DNA from: Desulfobacteraceae bacterium
GTDB taxonomy: Bacteria > Desulfobacterota > DSM-4660 > Desulfatiglandales > JALVMZ01
Reading direction: 5' to 3'
Assembly (NCBI GenBank): GCA_027032655.1
Contig: JALVMZ010000061.1
Span: forward strand, 1-7,250
Length of the DNA: 7,250 nucleotides
In this document: in pieces, positions 1 through 5,848 of the stretch
Layout of the letters: every line of letters begins with the position of its first letter
Position numbering within the stretch: position 1 is the first letter of the stretch
Position numbers and translations under genes: made by a program
The notes under the pieces: model-generated
What the model saw: the letters and a program-made list of their open reading frames with translations, nothing else
Databases searched by the model: none
Told to the model about the DNA's origin: nothing

Positions 1-93
1 GTAATAGATGGTGTGAGGGCCAGAGTAAAAGAATTGTGTTCTGAATTCCCGATATATGAAAATCATAATCCGGAAGCAGAAAACAGTGAATAG
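1..93 (+). CDS. glyA: Serine hydroxymethyltransferase, C-terminal end (5' partial)
   Basis: An open frame enters from the left edge and stops at TAG 91-93, giving the last 30 residues of a protein. The fragment begins VIDGVRARVKELCSEFPIY, which matches the usual C-terminal helix of bacterial GlyA (the VRELCxxFPxY pattern). A polar tail of about 11 residues follows. GlyA is a cytosolic PLP enzyme that converts serine and tetrahydrofolate to glycine and 5,10-methylene-tetrahydrofolate. The PLP site lies outside the window, so the call rests on this tail and on the downstream dCMP deaminase and nrdR, a common partnership. The next gene starts one base after the stop, which suggests cotranscription and translational coupling. 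The short length limits confidence. Confidence 0.72.
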   Translation, partial: VIDGVRARVKELCSEFPIYENHNPEAENSE

Positions 94-94
94 A

Positions 95-577
95 ATGGAA
101 AAGGTAAAACCAATAACTGAGATTGAAAAGGGGCAGAGGCCATCCTGGGAAGAGTATTTCATGGAAATTACAAAGATGGTTGCAATGAGATCCACATGCT
201 TAAGGCGCAAGGTTGGGGCTATACTGGTAAAGGATAAAAGGATTCTTGCCACCGGATATAATGGTGCACCTGCAGGTCTCAAACACTGCGAAGAGGTGGG
301 ATGTAAGAGGGCGGAATCCAATATCCCTTCAGGAAAGATGCATGAGTTATGCAGGGGGCTTCATGCTGAGCAAAATGCAATCATTCAGGCAGCATACCAT
401 GGAATATCCATAAAAGGAGCAACCCTTTATTGCACAAATAAACCATGCATAATTTGCACAAAGATGATAATAAATGCAGGCATTAAAGAGGTGTTGTATT
501 TAGAAGGATATAATGATTCCATGTCTGATGATATGTTTCAGGAAGCAGGGATAATGGTAAGGAGGCTTGATGTATGA
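95..577 (+). CDS. comEB: dCMP deaminase (ComEB/dCMP deaminase family)
   Basis: This 160-residue zinc enzyme of the cytidine deaminase fold most likely converts dCMP to dUMP, feeding thymidylate synthesis. The family N-terminus RPSWEEYFMEI (residues 15-25) is followed by TCLRRKVGAI and the ATGYNGAPAG loop. The catalytic zinc site is HAE at 90-92 plus Cys118 and Cys121 (PCIIC). Cys65, Cys70 and Cys86 between the loop and HAE resemble the additional metal site known in T4-type dCMP deaminases. An in-frame ATG at 56 would add 13 residues but lies inside glyA; the ATG at 95, directly after the glyA stop, is the more sensible start, even though the ribosome site is weak (GGAAG at 72-76). A start at 161 would cut off the conserved RPSWEEYF segment. 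The 3' end overlaps nrdR by four bases. ComEB is a homology label only; nothing here suggests a competence role. Confidence 0.93.
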   Translation: MEKVKPITEIEKGQRPSWEEYFMEITKMVAMRSTCLRRKVGAILVKDKRILATGYNGAPAGLKHCEEVGCKRAESNIPSGKMHELCRGLHAEQNAIIQAAYHGISIKGATLYCTNKPCIICTKMIINAGIKEVLYLEGYNDSMSDDMFQEAGIMVRRLDV

Positions 578-1047
578 AGTGTCCATTTTGTGGAGAGATG
601 GATAATAGGGTCATTGATTCCCGCATGAGTAAGGATGGAAGGAGCATAAGGAGAAGAAGAGAATGTAATCATTGTTCCAAACGGTTTACCACATATGAGA
701 AGCTGGAAGAGATACTTCCCATGGTGATTAAGAAGGATGGTAGAAGGGAGCAATTCAGCAGGGAAAAGATAATTGAAGGTATGCGAAAGGCATGCCAGAA
801 AAGGCCCATAAGCATTGAGAAGATAGAAGAGTTTGTTGATTCACTGGAGGTGTATTTCCAGGAACAGGGTAAAAAGGAGATTGAAAGCAGGGAGATAGGA
901 GAAAAGGTCATCAGCACCCTCAGGGAATGGGATGAAGTGGCATATGTGAGATTTGCATCCGTCTATCGACAATTCAGAGATATCAATGAATTTATGGCAG
1001 AACTTCAGGAGATACTCAACTCCAGAAAATCACAGAAAGAGCAATAA
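574..1047 (+). CDS. nrdR: Transcriptional repressor NrdR (ribonucleotide reductase regulator)
   Basis: The 157-residue protein has the normal NrdR length and two-part build. The N-terminal zinc ribbon uses Cys3, Cys6, Cys31 and Cys34 (CPFC ... CNHC) and includes the VIDSR and RRRRECNHCSKRFTTYE signatures. An ATP-cone domain follows from about residue 49 to 139 (LPMVIKKDGRREQFSREKI, later VAYVRFASVYRQF). NrdR senses ATP/dATP through the cone and binds NrdR boxes upstream of ribonucleotide reductase genes. A strong ribosome site, GGAGG at 561-565, lies eight bases before the ATG, and the start overlaps the dCMP deaminase stop (ATGA), indicating coupling. Together with the deaminase and glyA it forms a deoxynucleotide-supply cluster. 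I saw no obvious pair of NrdR boxes in this window, so its targets are probably elsewhere. The charged C-terminal tail (SRKSQKEQ) is ordinary for the family. Confidence 0.97.
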   Translation: MKCPFCGEMDNRVIDSRMSKDGRSIRRRRECNHCSKRFTTYEKLEEILPMVIKKDGRREQFSREKIIEGMRKACQKRPISIEKIEEFVDSLEVYFQEQGKKEIESREIGEKVISTLREWDEVAYVRFASVYRQFRDINEFMAELQEILNSRKSQKEQ

Positions 1048-1085
1048 CCTTCTATAAGGATTTTCATAGCTTACTGCCCTCCATT

Positions 1086-1115
1086 TTGACAGTGCCTCAC
1101 CCTATATTTTAAAAT
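1086..1115 (+). promoter_or_regulatory. Candidate sigma70-type promoter for the rib genes
   Basis: A perfect -35 hexamer TTGACA (1086-1091) is followed after 18 bp by TAAAAT (1110-1115), a five-of-six match to TATAAT. The -10 box forms part of a ten-base palindrome ATTTTAAAAT (1106-1115). Transcription would begin near 1122 and give a leader of about 140 bases before ribD. The position, directly after nrdR and before four rib genes, fits an operon promoter. Such matches also arise by chance in AT-rich DNA, so this is a prediction. Confidence 0.5.
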
Positions 1116-1240
1116 TTAGGTTTCATATTTATTATAATTTTGATATCATAAATAACTTTGCAAAATTATTTTTAAATTTCTTCGCCATAAAGGAGATTTT
1201 TATATCAATTTTTACAAATTTCGTATTCAGAATCTGTAAG

Positions 1241-1263
1241 TTATCCCGGCCCTATATGGATAA
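1241..1263 (+). repeat. Inverted repeat abutting the ribD start codon
   Basis: TTATCC (1241-1246) and GGATAA (1258-1263) are perfect six-base inverted repeats separated by 11 bases, and the right arm ends directly before the ribD ATG at 1264. As RNA, the right arm, which holds the only purine-rich ribosome-binding stretch (GGA), would be paired. As DNA it could be an operator half-site pair. A six-base arm may occur by chance, so a role is speculative. Confidence 0.3.
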
Positions 1264-2385
1264 ATGAGGATGAAAGGGAACCATGAAATATATATGAGAG
1301 AGGCTCTTCGTGAGGCAAGAAAGGGATTGGGAAAGACACATCCCAATCCTGCTGTGGGGGCGGTTATCGTGAGGAATGGGCATATTATAGCACGCGGTTA
1401 TCACAAAAGGGCAGGGACAGATCATGCAGAGTTGGTTGCAATTAAAAGGGTCAAAGGCAGAATTAAACCCACCGATGTGCTTTATGTTACCCTTGAACCG
1501 TGCAATCATTATGGCAGGACCCCCCCATGCACCCATGCAATAATAAATAGTGGTATAAAGAATGTTGTGATTGGCATGAAAGACCCCAATCCAGGTGTAA
1601 AGGGAGGAGGGGTGGAGTTTTTAAAAAGGAATAATATAAGAGTTACATCAGGGATTCTGGAACAGGAGTGCAAAAGATTAAATGAAGCATATATCAAATT
1701 TGTAAGCACGGGGATCCCTTTTATAGTTGCCAAATCAGCCCTTACCCTTGATGGGTTCACTGCCACCAGAAATGGTGATTCAAAATGGATAACCAATGAG
1801 AAATCAAGGGCATTTGTGCACAGATTAAGGGCACAGGTGGATGGAATTATGGTGGGTATAGGCACTGTGCTAAAGGACAACCCACTCCTTACAGTAAGGA
1901 TGGTCAGGGGGAGCCAGAAGAATCCTGTAAGAATTATTGTTGATACCCATCTTAAAATACCCCATAATTCAGAGGTGCTGAATGATGAATCCACAGAGAC
2001 TATTCTTGCAGTTGGGCAGAGGGTTCCTGATAAAAGGATAGATTCACTTAAAAAAGATCATGTGTCAGTAATTAAATGTCCCATGAGCAGGAATGGAATA
2101 GACCTTTTGGAGCTCATGAAAAGGCTTGGTAAGAGGGAAATGGTAAATATCCTGGTTGAAGGGGGGGCAACTCTTATGGGTTCAATGATAAGGGAGAGAT
2201 TAATTGATAAGTTTTATATATTTAAGGCTCCCAGAGTCCTGGGAGGTTCTGATGGAATTCCCCTTGCTAAGGGTAGAGGACCATCAACCATAGAAGAATC
2301 CCTCAGACTGAAAGATGTGAGATTCAGGAGATTTGATCAGGATATGCTCATTTACGGGTATCCTGACTACCCACAATCAGAGTAG
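1264..2385 (+). CDS. ribD: Bifunctional riboflavin biosynthesis protein RibD (pyrimidine deaminase/reductase)
   Basis: The 373-residue protein has the standard fused RibD layout. The deaminase domain (about residues 5-145) shows THPNPAVGAVIV, the zinc-binding HAE at 54-56, and Cys80 and Cys89 in PCNHYGRTPPC. The reductase domain (about 146-367) shows SALTLDGFTATRNGDSKWIT, VDGIMVGIGTVLKDNPLLTVR and LVEGGATLMGS. It deaminates the GTP cyclohydrolase II product and then reduces the ribose chain with NADPH, giving the phosphorylated form of 5-amino-6-ribitylaminouracil. Candidate starts are ATG 1264, ATG 1270 and ATG 1294. The first two keep the usual N-terminus and are hard to separate, because the only ribosome-site purines (GGA 1258-1260) are weak and sit three or nine bases away. 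The stop TAG 2383-2385 merges with the ribE ribosome site. All expected catalytic ligands are present. Confidence 0.97.
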   Translation: MRMKGNHEIYMREALREARKGLGKTHPNPAVGAVIVRNGHIIARGYHKRAGTDHAELVAIKRVKGRIKPTDVLYVTLEPCNHYGRTPPCTHAIINSGIKNVVIGMKDPNPGVKGGGVEFLKRNNIRVTSGILEQECKRLNEAYIKFVSTGIPFIVAKSALTLDGFTATRNGDSKWITNEKSRAFVHRLRAQVDGIMVGIGTVLKDNPLLTVRMVRGSQKNPVRIIVDTHLKIPHNSEVLNDESTETILAVGQRVPDKRIDSLKKDHVSVIKCPMSRNGIDLLELMKRLGKREMVNILVEGGATLMGSMIRERLIDKFYIFKAPRVLGGSDGIPLAKGRGPSTIEESLRLKDVRFRRFDQDMLIYGYPDYPQSE

Positions 2386-2390
2386 GGAAG
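2384..2390 (+). promoter_or_regulatory. Ribosome binding site that fixes the ribE start
   Basis: AGGGAAG lies five bases before ATG 2396 and shares its first two bases with the ribD stop codon TAG (2383-2385). It supports starting ribE at MFTGIVEG rather than at the in-frame ATG 2333, which lies deep inside ribD. It also suggests that ribosomes ending ribD can reinitiate on ribE. Confidence 0.6.
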
Positions 2391-2395
2391 TGCTC

Positions 2396-3052
2396 ATGTT
2401 CACAGGCATTGTAGAAGGAACAGGCATAATAAAAGAGATAACAAAGGGACCACAGGAGAGCAACCTGGGAATAGAACCTCAATTCCACATGGATGATATA
2501 AAGATTGGAGATAGTATATCTGTGGATGGGGTGTGTCTGACTGTAATGGCAATTAACAGTGGCGTGCTCTTTATGGATGTGTCTTCTGAGACACTCTCCC
2601 GCACAACACTTGGTGCTCTTAAAATAGGTAGTATGGTGAATCTGGAAAGGGCCATGCTTCCCACCACAAGGTTAGGGGGGCATTTTGTAACAGGCCATGT
2701 GGATGGCACAGGCATTATAATTAAAAAGGAAAGAAGAGGCAATTCATGGTTTTACAGGATAGAGATTCCAGGGGTGTTTTCACGATACATGATTGAGAAG
2801 GGCTCAGTTGCAGTTGACGGGATCAGTCTTACCATTAATAATTGCGGAGAGGCATTTTTTGATGTAAATATTATTCCCCACACTGCACAGAGCACCACAA
2901 TACTTAATAAAAGAGTTGGTAATAGGGTAAATATTGAACTGGATATTATTGGAAAATATGTGGAAAAACTCATTCGAGATAAAGAAAAGGATACAGAAGG
3001 GAAAGACTCTTCTATAGATTATGATATGTTAAAGAGATATGGATTTGATTAA
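2396..3052 (+). CDS. ribE: Riboflavin synthase, alpha subunit
   Basis: The 218-residue protein has the usual length and two lumazine-binding repeats. Repeat one begins MFTGIVEGTG (residue 1) and carries ISVDGVCLTV with Cys47; repeat two begins GGHFVTGHVDGTGII (about residue 95) with His101 and SVAVDGISLTIN. These match the conserved Cys and His near the active site of characterised riboflavin synthases. It catalyses dismutation of two 6,7-dimethyl-8-ribityllumazine molecules to riboflavin plus the pyrimidine precursor, normally as a homotrimer and in partnership with RibH, encoded two genes downstream. The frame is open upstream to ATG 2333, but MFTGIVEG is the near-invariant family N-terminus and has its own ribosome site, so 2396 is chosen. 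The C-terminus (DMLKRYGFD) is of the common type ending in LxxxGF. It lies 10 bp after ribD and 20 bp before ribBA. Confidence 0.97.
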   Translation: MFTGIVEGTGIIKEITKGPQESNLGIEPQFHMDDIKIGDSISVDGVCLTVMAINSGVLFMDVSSETLSRTTLGALKIGSMVNLERAMLPTTRLGGHFVTGHVDGTGIIIKKERRGNSWFYRIEIPGVFSRYMIEKGSVAVDGISLTINNCGEAFFDVNIIPHTAQSTTILNKRVGNRVNIELDIIGKYVEKLIRDKEKDTEGKDSSIDYDMLKRYGFD

Positions 3053-3072
3053 TTTTAAGAGAGGGTGAAGAC

Positions 3073-4293
3073 ATGCCAGTTTCAAAGATTGAAGATGTGC
3101 TTGAAGATTTAAGGCAGGGAAAGATGATAATCCTTGTGGATGATGAAGACAGGGAGAATGAAGGAGATCTGTGTATTGCCGCAGAAAAGGTAACTCCTGA
3201 TGCAATAAACTTTATGGCAAAATACGGTAGAGGGCTCATATGTCTTGCCCTTGATCCGGATATTGTTGACAGACTAAAACTCCAGCCAATGGTCTATGAC
3301 AATCGGTCTCCTTATAAAACGGCATTTACAGTGTCCATAGAGGCAAGACACGGGGTAACCACAGGTATATCAGCGGCAGACAGGGCACACACCATCTTAA
3401 CCGCAATAGCAGATGATGCAAAGCCAGAGGACCTGGTGCAGCCCGGTCATGTATTTCCTCTGAGGGCAAGAAGAGGGGGGGTGCTCTTCAGGACAGGCCA
3501 GACAGAGGGCTCAGTGGACCTGGCAAGACTTGCAGGGCTCAAACCTGCTGCGGTTATTTGTGAGATAATGAAAGATGATGGCACAATGGCAAGAATGCCT
3601 GATCTTGAGATATTCGCAAAAGAGCATGGTCTTAAGATAGCAACTGTGGCAGATGTTATTGCATACAGGATGAGGACAGAGAGTTTTGTTCATAAGGTGG
3701 CTGAGACAGTGCTTCCCACACGCTATGGAGAATTCAAGGCAGTTGTATTTGTAAATGATATAGATGATTATGAACACATAGCACTTGTAAAAGGTGAAAT
3801 TGATCCAGAAAAAGAGGTGCTGGTAAGGGTGCATTCGCAGTGCACCACCGGGGATGTGTTTGGATCATTCAGGTGTGATTGTGGCGATCAACTGCACAAA
3901 TCCATGGAGATAATTGAGAAAGAAGGAATTGGAGTTATCCTTTATATGCAACAGGAGGGAAGAGGAATCGGACTTGCCAATAAAATAAAGGCATATGCAC
4001 TTCAGGATAAGGGTCTGGACACAGTGGAGGCAAATGAAAAACTGGGGTTTAAACCTGATCTTAGAGACTATGGTGTGGGTGCTCAGATACTTGTTGCCTT
4101 AGGGGTTAGAAAGATGAGACTGCTCACCAATAACCCAAAAAAGATAATAGGGCTTGAGGGATATGGTCTGAAGGTGGTTGAGAGGATTCCGATAGAGACA
4201 GAACCCAGGCCCCAGAACATGAAGTATCTTCTTACGAAATGCCAGAAATTGGGTCATTATTTAAACCTGGAAAAATTTATTGAACAGAATTGA
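3073..4293 (+). CDS. ribBA: Bifunctional 3,4-dihydroxy-2-butanone 4-phosphate synthase / GTP cyclohydrolase II
   Basis: The 406-residue fusion supplies both branches of riboflavin synthesis: ribulose 5-phosphate to dihydroxybutanone phosphate, and GTP to the diaminopyrimidine precursor. The RibB half (about 1-200) has the acidic loop DDEDRENEGD (23-32), RHGVTTGISAADRAHT (92-107), HVFPLRARRGGVL and TGQTEGSVDLARLAGL. The RibA half (about 205-400) has the zinc ligands Cys257, Cys268 and Cys270 (HSQC ... RCDC), QEGRGIGLANKIKAY (294-308), LRDYGVGAQIL (330-340) and LLTNNPKK (350-357). Both active sites look intact. Cys257 is followed by TTGD where LTGD is usual, a minor change. The ribosome site is GAGG/GGTGA at 3061-3068, five bases before the ATG. 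The gene sits between ribE and ribH, as expected in a rib operon. Confidence 0.98.
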   Translation: MPVSKIEDVLEDLRQGKMIILVDDEDRENEGDLCIAAEKVTPDAINFMAKYGRGLICLALDPDIVDRLKLQPMVYDNRSPYKTAFTVSIEARHGVTTGISAADRAHTILTAIADDAKPEDLVQPGHVFPLRARRGGVLFRTGQTEGSVDLARLAGLKPAAVICEIMKDDGTMARMPDLEIFAKEHGLKIATVADVIAYRMRTESFVHKVAETVLPTRYGEFKAVVFVNDIDDYEHIALVKGEIDPEKEVLVRVHSQCTTGDVFGSFRCDCGDQLHKSMEIIEKEGIGVILYMQQEGRGIGLANKIKAYALQDKGLDTVEANEKLGFKPDLRDYGVGAQILVALGVRKMRLLTNNPKKIIGLEGYGLKVVERIPIETEPRPQNMKYLLTKCQKLGHYLNLEKFIEQN

Positions 4294-4300
4294 TAATAAA

Positions 4301-4306
4301 AGGAGG
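4301..4306 (+). promoter_or_regulatory. Strong ribosome binding site of ribH
   Basis: A consensus AGGAGG lies eight bases before ATG 4315 and is the strongest ribosome site in the window. Stronger initiation on ribH than on its neighbours would suit lumazine synthase, which often assembles as a 60-subunit shell and can be needed in excess over the trimeric RibE; this functional reading is inference. Confidence 0.65.
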
Positions 4307-4314
4307 ATATTAAT

Positions 4315-4782
4315 ATGCCCAGGACCATTGAAGGAAACATAACTGGCAGGGGATTTAAATTCGCACTGGTGGTGAGTCGGTTCAATGACTTTATAACAGG
4401 TAAACTGGTGGAAGGGGCAATGGATGCACTTATTAGGCACGGAGCACAAGATGATGATATTCATATAATAAAGGTGCCAGGTGCATTCGAGATACCACTT
4501 GTGGCTAAAAGGCTTGCTGAGAGTGGAAAATACAGTGCGGTGATATGTCTTGGAGCTGTTATTCGCGGTGCCACTCCCCACTTCGAATATGTGGCATCAG
4601 AAGTGGCAAAGGGGATTGCAATGGTATCGTTGGAGACAAAGGTGCCGGTTACCTTCGGCGTGCTTACCACGGACAACCTGGAGCAGGCAATAGAAAGGGC
4701 AGGCTCCAAGGCGGGTAACAAGGGATGGGATGCAGCCATTGCTGCAATGGAGATGGTAAACCTAATATCTCAGATTGGATAA
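4315..4782 (+). CDS. ribH: 6,7-dimethyl-8-ribityllumazine synthase
   Basis: The 155-residue protein matches lumazine synthase throughout. It shows ALVVSRFNDFITGKLVEGA (residues 17-35), the substrate loop VPGAFEIP (54-61), GAVIRGATPHFEYVASEVAKGI (80-101) with catalytic His89, and FGVLTTDNLEQAIERAGSKAGNKGWDAA (114-141) with the conserved Arg128. It condenses 5-amino-6-ribitylaminouracil with dihydroxybutanone phosphate to make the substrate of RibE, in the cytosol, as pentamers or icosahedral shells of twelve pentamers. The N-terminus begins MPRTIEGNITG, typical for the family, and the AGGAGG ribosome site confirms the start. It lies 21 bp after ribBA and 26 bp before nusB, a very common neighbour arrangement in bacteria. 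No unusual residues were seen. Confidence 0.98.
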   Translation: MPRTIEGNITGRGFKFALVVSRFNDFITGKLVEGAMDALIRHGAQDDDIHIIKVPGAFEIPLVAKRLAESGKYSAVICLGAVIRGATPHFEYVASEVAKGIAMVSLETKVPVTFGVLTTDNLEQAIERAGSKAGNKGWDAAIAAMEMVNLISQIG

Positions 4783-4808
4783 ATTTCGTATTACAGGTCT
4801 TTGATAAT

Positions 4809-5291
4809 ATGGGAATGAGAAGGCGAGCAAGAGAACTTGCCCTGAAGGTGCTATTTCATATTGAATTTCACAATGTTGATCCTGTTTCTGCCTTTGAATT
4901 AATTTGTAAGGAATTTGATGTGTCCCGCAATATACAGGACTTTGCCAAGGAGATTGTCCTGGGTATTCATGAAAACAGAAAAGAGATAGACAGTATTATA
5001 AGTGAATCATCAAAGAACTGGAGATTGGAGAGGATGTCCGTTGTGGACAGGAATCTTATGAGAATTAGCACTTATGAGATACTCTTTAGAGATGATATTC
5101 CACCAAAGGCATCAATTAATGAGGCAGTGGAACTGGGCAAGAAATACGGTCAGGAGGATTCAGGTGCGTTTATAAATGGAATTCTGGATAATATATACAA
5201 AAGATTTTACAAGTTCCAGGAATCAGATGAGATACAAAGTAAGGGTATTCAACAGGAAGATGGAGCTGGAGGCATAAAAGATACAAGATGA
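4809..5291 (+). CDS. nusB: Transcription antitermination factor NusB
   Basis: The 160-residue protein is an all-helical NusB. It starts MGMRRRARELALKVLFHIEF, has an arginine-rich N-terminus that binds boxA RNA with NusE (ribosomal protein S10), and contains WRLERMSVVDRNLMRISTYEIL (71-92), PPKASINEAVELGKKYG (98-114) and the closing FINGILDNIYK (121-131). It acts in rRNA antitermination complexes. The frame is open back to 4725 inside ribH, but the family N-terminus fixes the start at ATG 4809, with AGGT at 4795-4798 as a modest ribosome site; ATG 4815 is a less likely alternative. NusB proteins often stop soon after the ILDxIYK motif, whereas this one carries about 27 extra, mostly polar residues whose coding end overlaps the next gene by four bases. 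The ribH-nusB pairing is widespread. Confidence 0.96.
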   Translation: MGMRRRARELALKVLFHIEFHNVDPVSAFELICKEFDVSRNIQDFAKEIVLGIHENRKEIDSIISESSKNWRLERMSVVDRNLMRISTYEILFRDDIPPKASINEAVELGKKYGQEDSGAFINGILDNIYKRFYKFQESDEIQSKGIQQEDGAGGIKDTR

Positions 5292-5848
5292 GACTGGATA
5301 TCAGGTTTTCATCAATACCAGTGGAAGAGCTCTGGTGTGAGGCTGTTGTAATACCTGTGATAAAAAGGGAGCAGTTATTGAGTGGAGTTATATACAAACT
5401 GGACCAGAAACTGGAAAGACACCTGCAAGGGCTCTATAAGGAGGGATTTTTTACAGGAGCTAAATGTGAGACAATTCTCATTCCATCAGAGGAAAGAATA
5501 AAAGCACCAAGAATCCTTTTGAAGGGACTTGGTAGAGAAGATGAGATAAACACAGATGATTTACCTTTATTGATACATGAGATGGGTTCAATAATGAGCA
5601 GGCTGGGGGTTATTGACTGGGGGATTCATATACCAGAGGAGATAGATTTTAATGCCATTAACCCTGATTCTATAAACATCTCAATCCTTGAAATGGTGGC
5701 TGAATATGAATCAGTAAAAACAGATTCCAGGGAGGATTATATTAAAATAGTTTTTTCTCTACCTGAGAGGGATATTTCATGCTTGAAGGATATAAAATAT
5801 ATTATTTATAAGTCTTTAATTCCTCATATTCAGGTATCAGTAATATAG
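5288..5848 (+). CDS. Stand-alone protein resembling the M17 leucyl aminopeptidase N-terminal domain
   Basis: This 186-residue protein has no signal peptide or membrane segment. Residues 1-115 recall the N-terminal (macro-like) domain of M17 leucyl aminopeptidases (PepA): EAVVIPVIKREQLLSGVIYKLDQKL (18-42), the FTGAKCETILIPSEE stretch (55-69), and the APRILLKGLGREDEI element (73-87), which corresponds to the family pattern RVLLVGLG followed by a charged residue and the start of a helix. The C-terminal metallopeptidase domain, with its NTDAEGR and metal-ligand motifs, is absent: after residue 186 the frame closes at TAG and no continuation appears in the next 179 bp. It is therefore unlikely to be a peptidase. 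The ATG overlaps the nusB stop (ATGA), so it is probably translated by coupling; a distant GGAGG is at 5268-5272. Possible roles are ligand or nucleic-acid binding, since E. coli PepA binds DNA. The fold call is by eye and moderate; the function is unknown. Confidence 0.6.
   Translation: MRLDIRFSSIPVEELWCEAVVIPVIKREQLLSGVIYKLDQKLERHLQGLYKEGFFTGAKCETILIPSEERIKAPRILLKGLGREDEINTDDLPLLIHEMGSIMSRLGVIDWGIHIPEEIDFNAINPDSINISILEMVAEYESVKTDSREDYIKIVFSLPERDISCLKDIKYIIYKSLIPHIQVSVI

Larger units (their letters stand above)
1048..1263 (+). other. AT-rich intergenic leader between nrdR and ribD
   Basis: This is the longest non-coding stretch in the window (216 bp) and is strongly AT-rich. It holds a promoter candidate (1086-1115), a lone TATAAT at 1133-1138 without a matching -35 box, an AGGAG at 1191-1195 with no ATG at usable distance, and a dyad at 1241-1263 against the ribD start. 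None of the conserved FMN riboswitch (RFN) sequence blocks is visible, and no intrinsic terminator follows nrdR. It most likely contains the promoter of the riboflavin genes. No coding region was found apart from a three-codon ATG-GAT-AAA-TGA at 1256-1267. Confidence 0.6.

Noticed and set aside
56..94. Upstream ATG 56 as the start of the dCMP deaminase
   Set aside because: It would add 13 basic residues translated from within glyA and not seen in the family; ATG 95 follows the glyA stop directly.
1048..1064. CCTT/AAGG hairpin followed by TTTT just after nrdR, as a terminator
   Set aside because: The stem is only four pairs and the T-run only four bases, too weak for an intrinsic terminator.
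1133..1138. Perfect TATAAT as a second rib promoter
   Set aside because: No recognisable -35 hexamer lies 16-18 bp upstream; such hexamers are common in this AT-rich stretch.
1509..1994. Long reverse-strand open frame inside ribD (161 codons), with similar antisense frames elsewhere
   Set aside because: They lie wholly inside well-supported + strand genes, show no recognisable motifs, and reflect the purine-rich codon use of the coding strand.
1216..4792. Identical 12-base words AAATTTCGTATT at 1216-1227 (before ribD) and 4781-4792 (between ribH and nusB)
   Set aside because: A shared 12-mer is expected about once or more by chance in an AT-rich 7-kb window, and the flanking bases diverge at once. 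I do not call it a regulatory repeat.
4725..4808. N-terminal extension of NusB from ATG 4725
   Set aside because: It overlaps ribH and precedes the near-invariant NusB start MGxRRxAREL at 4809.
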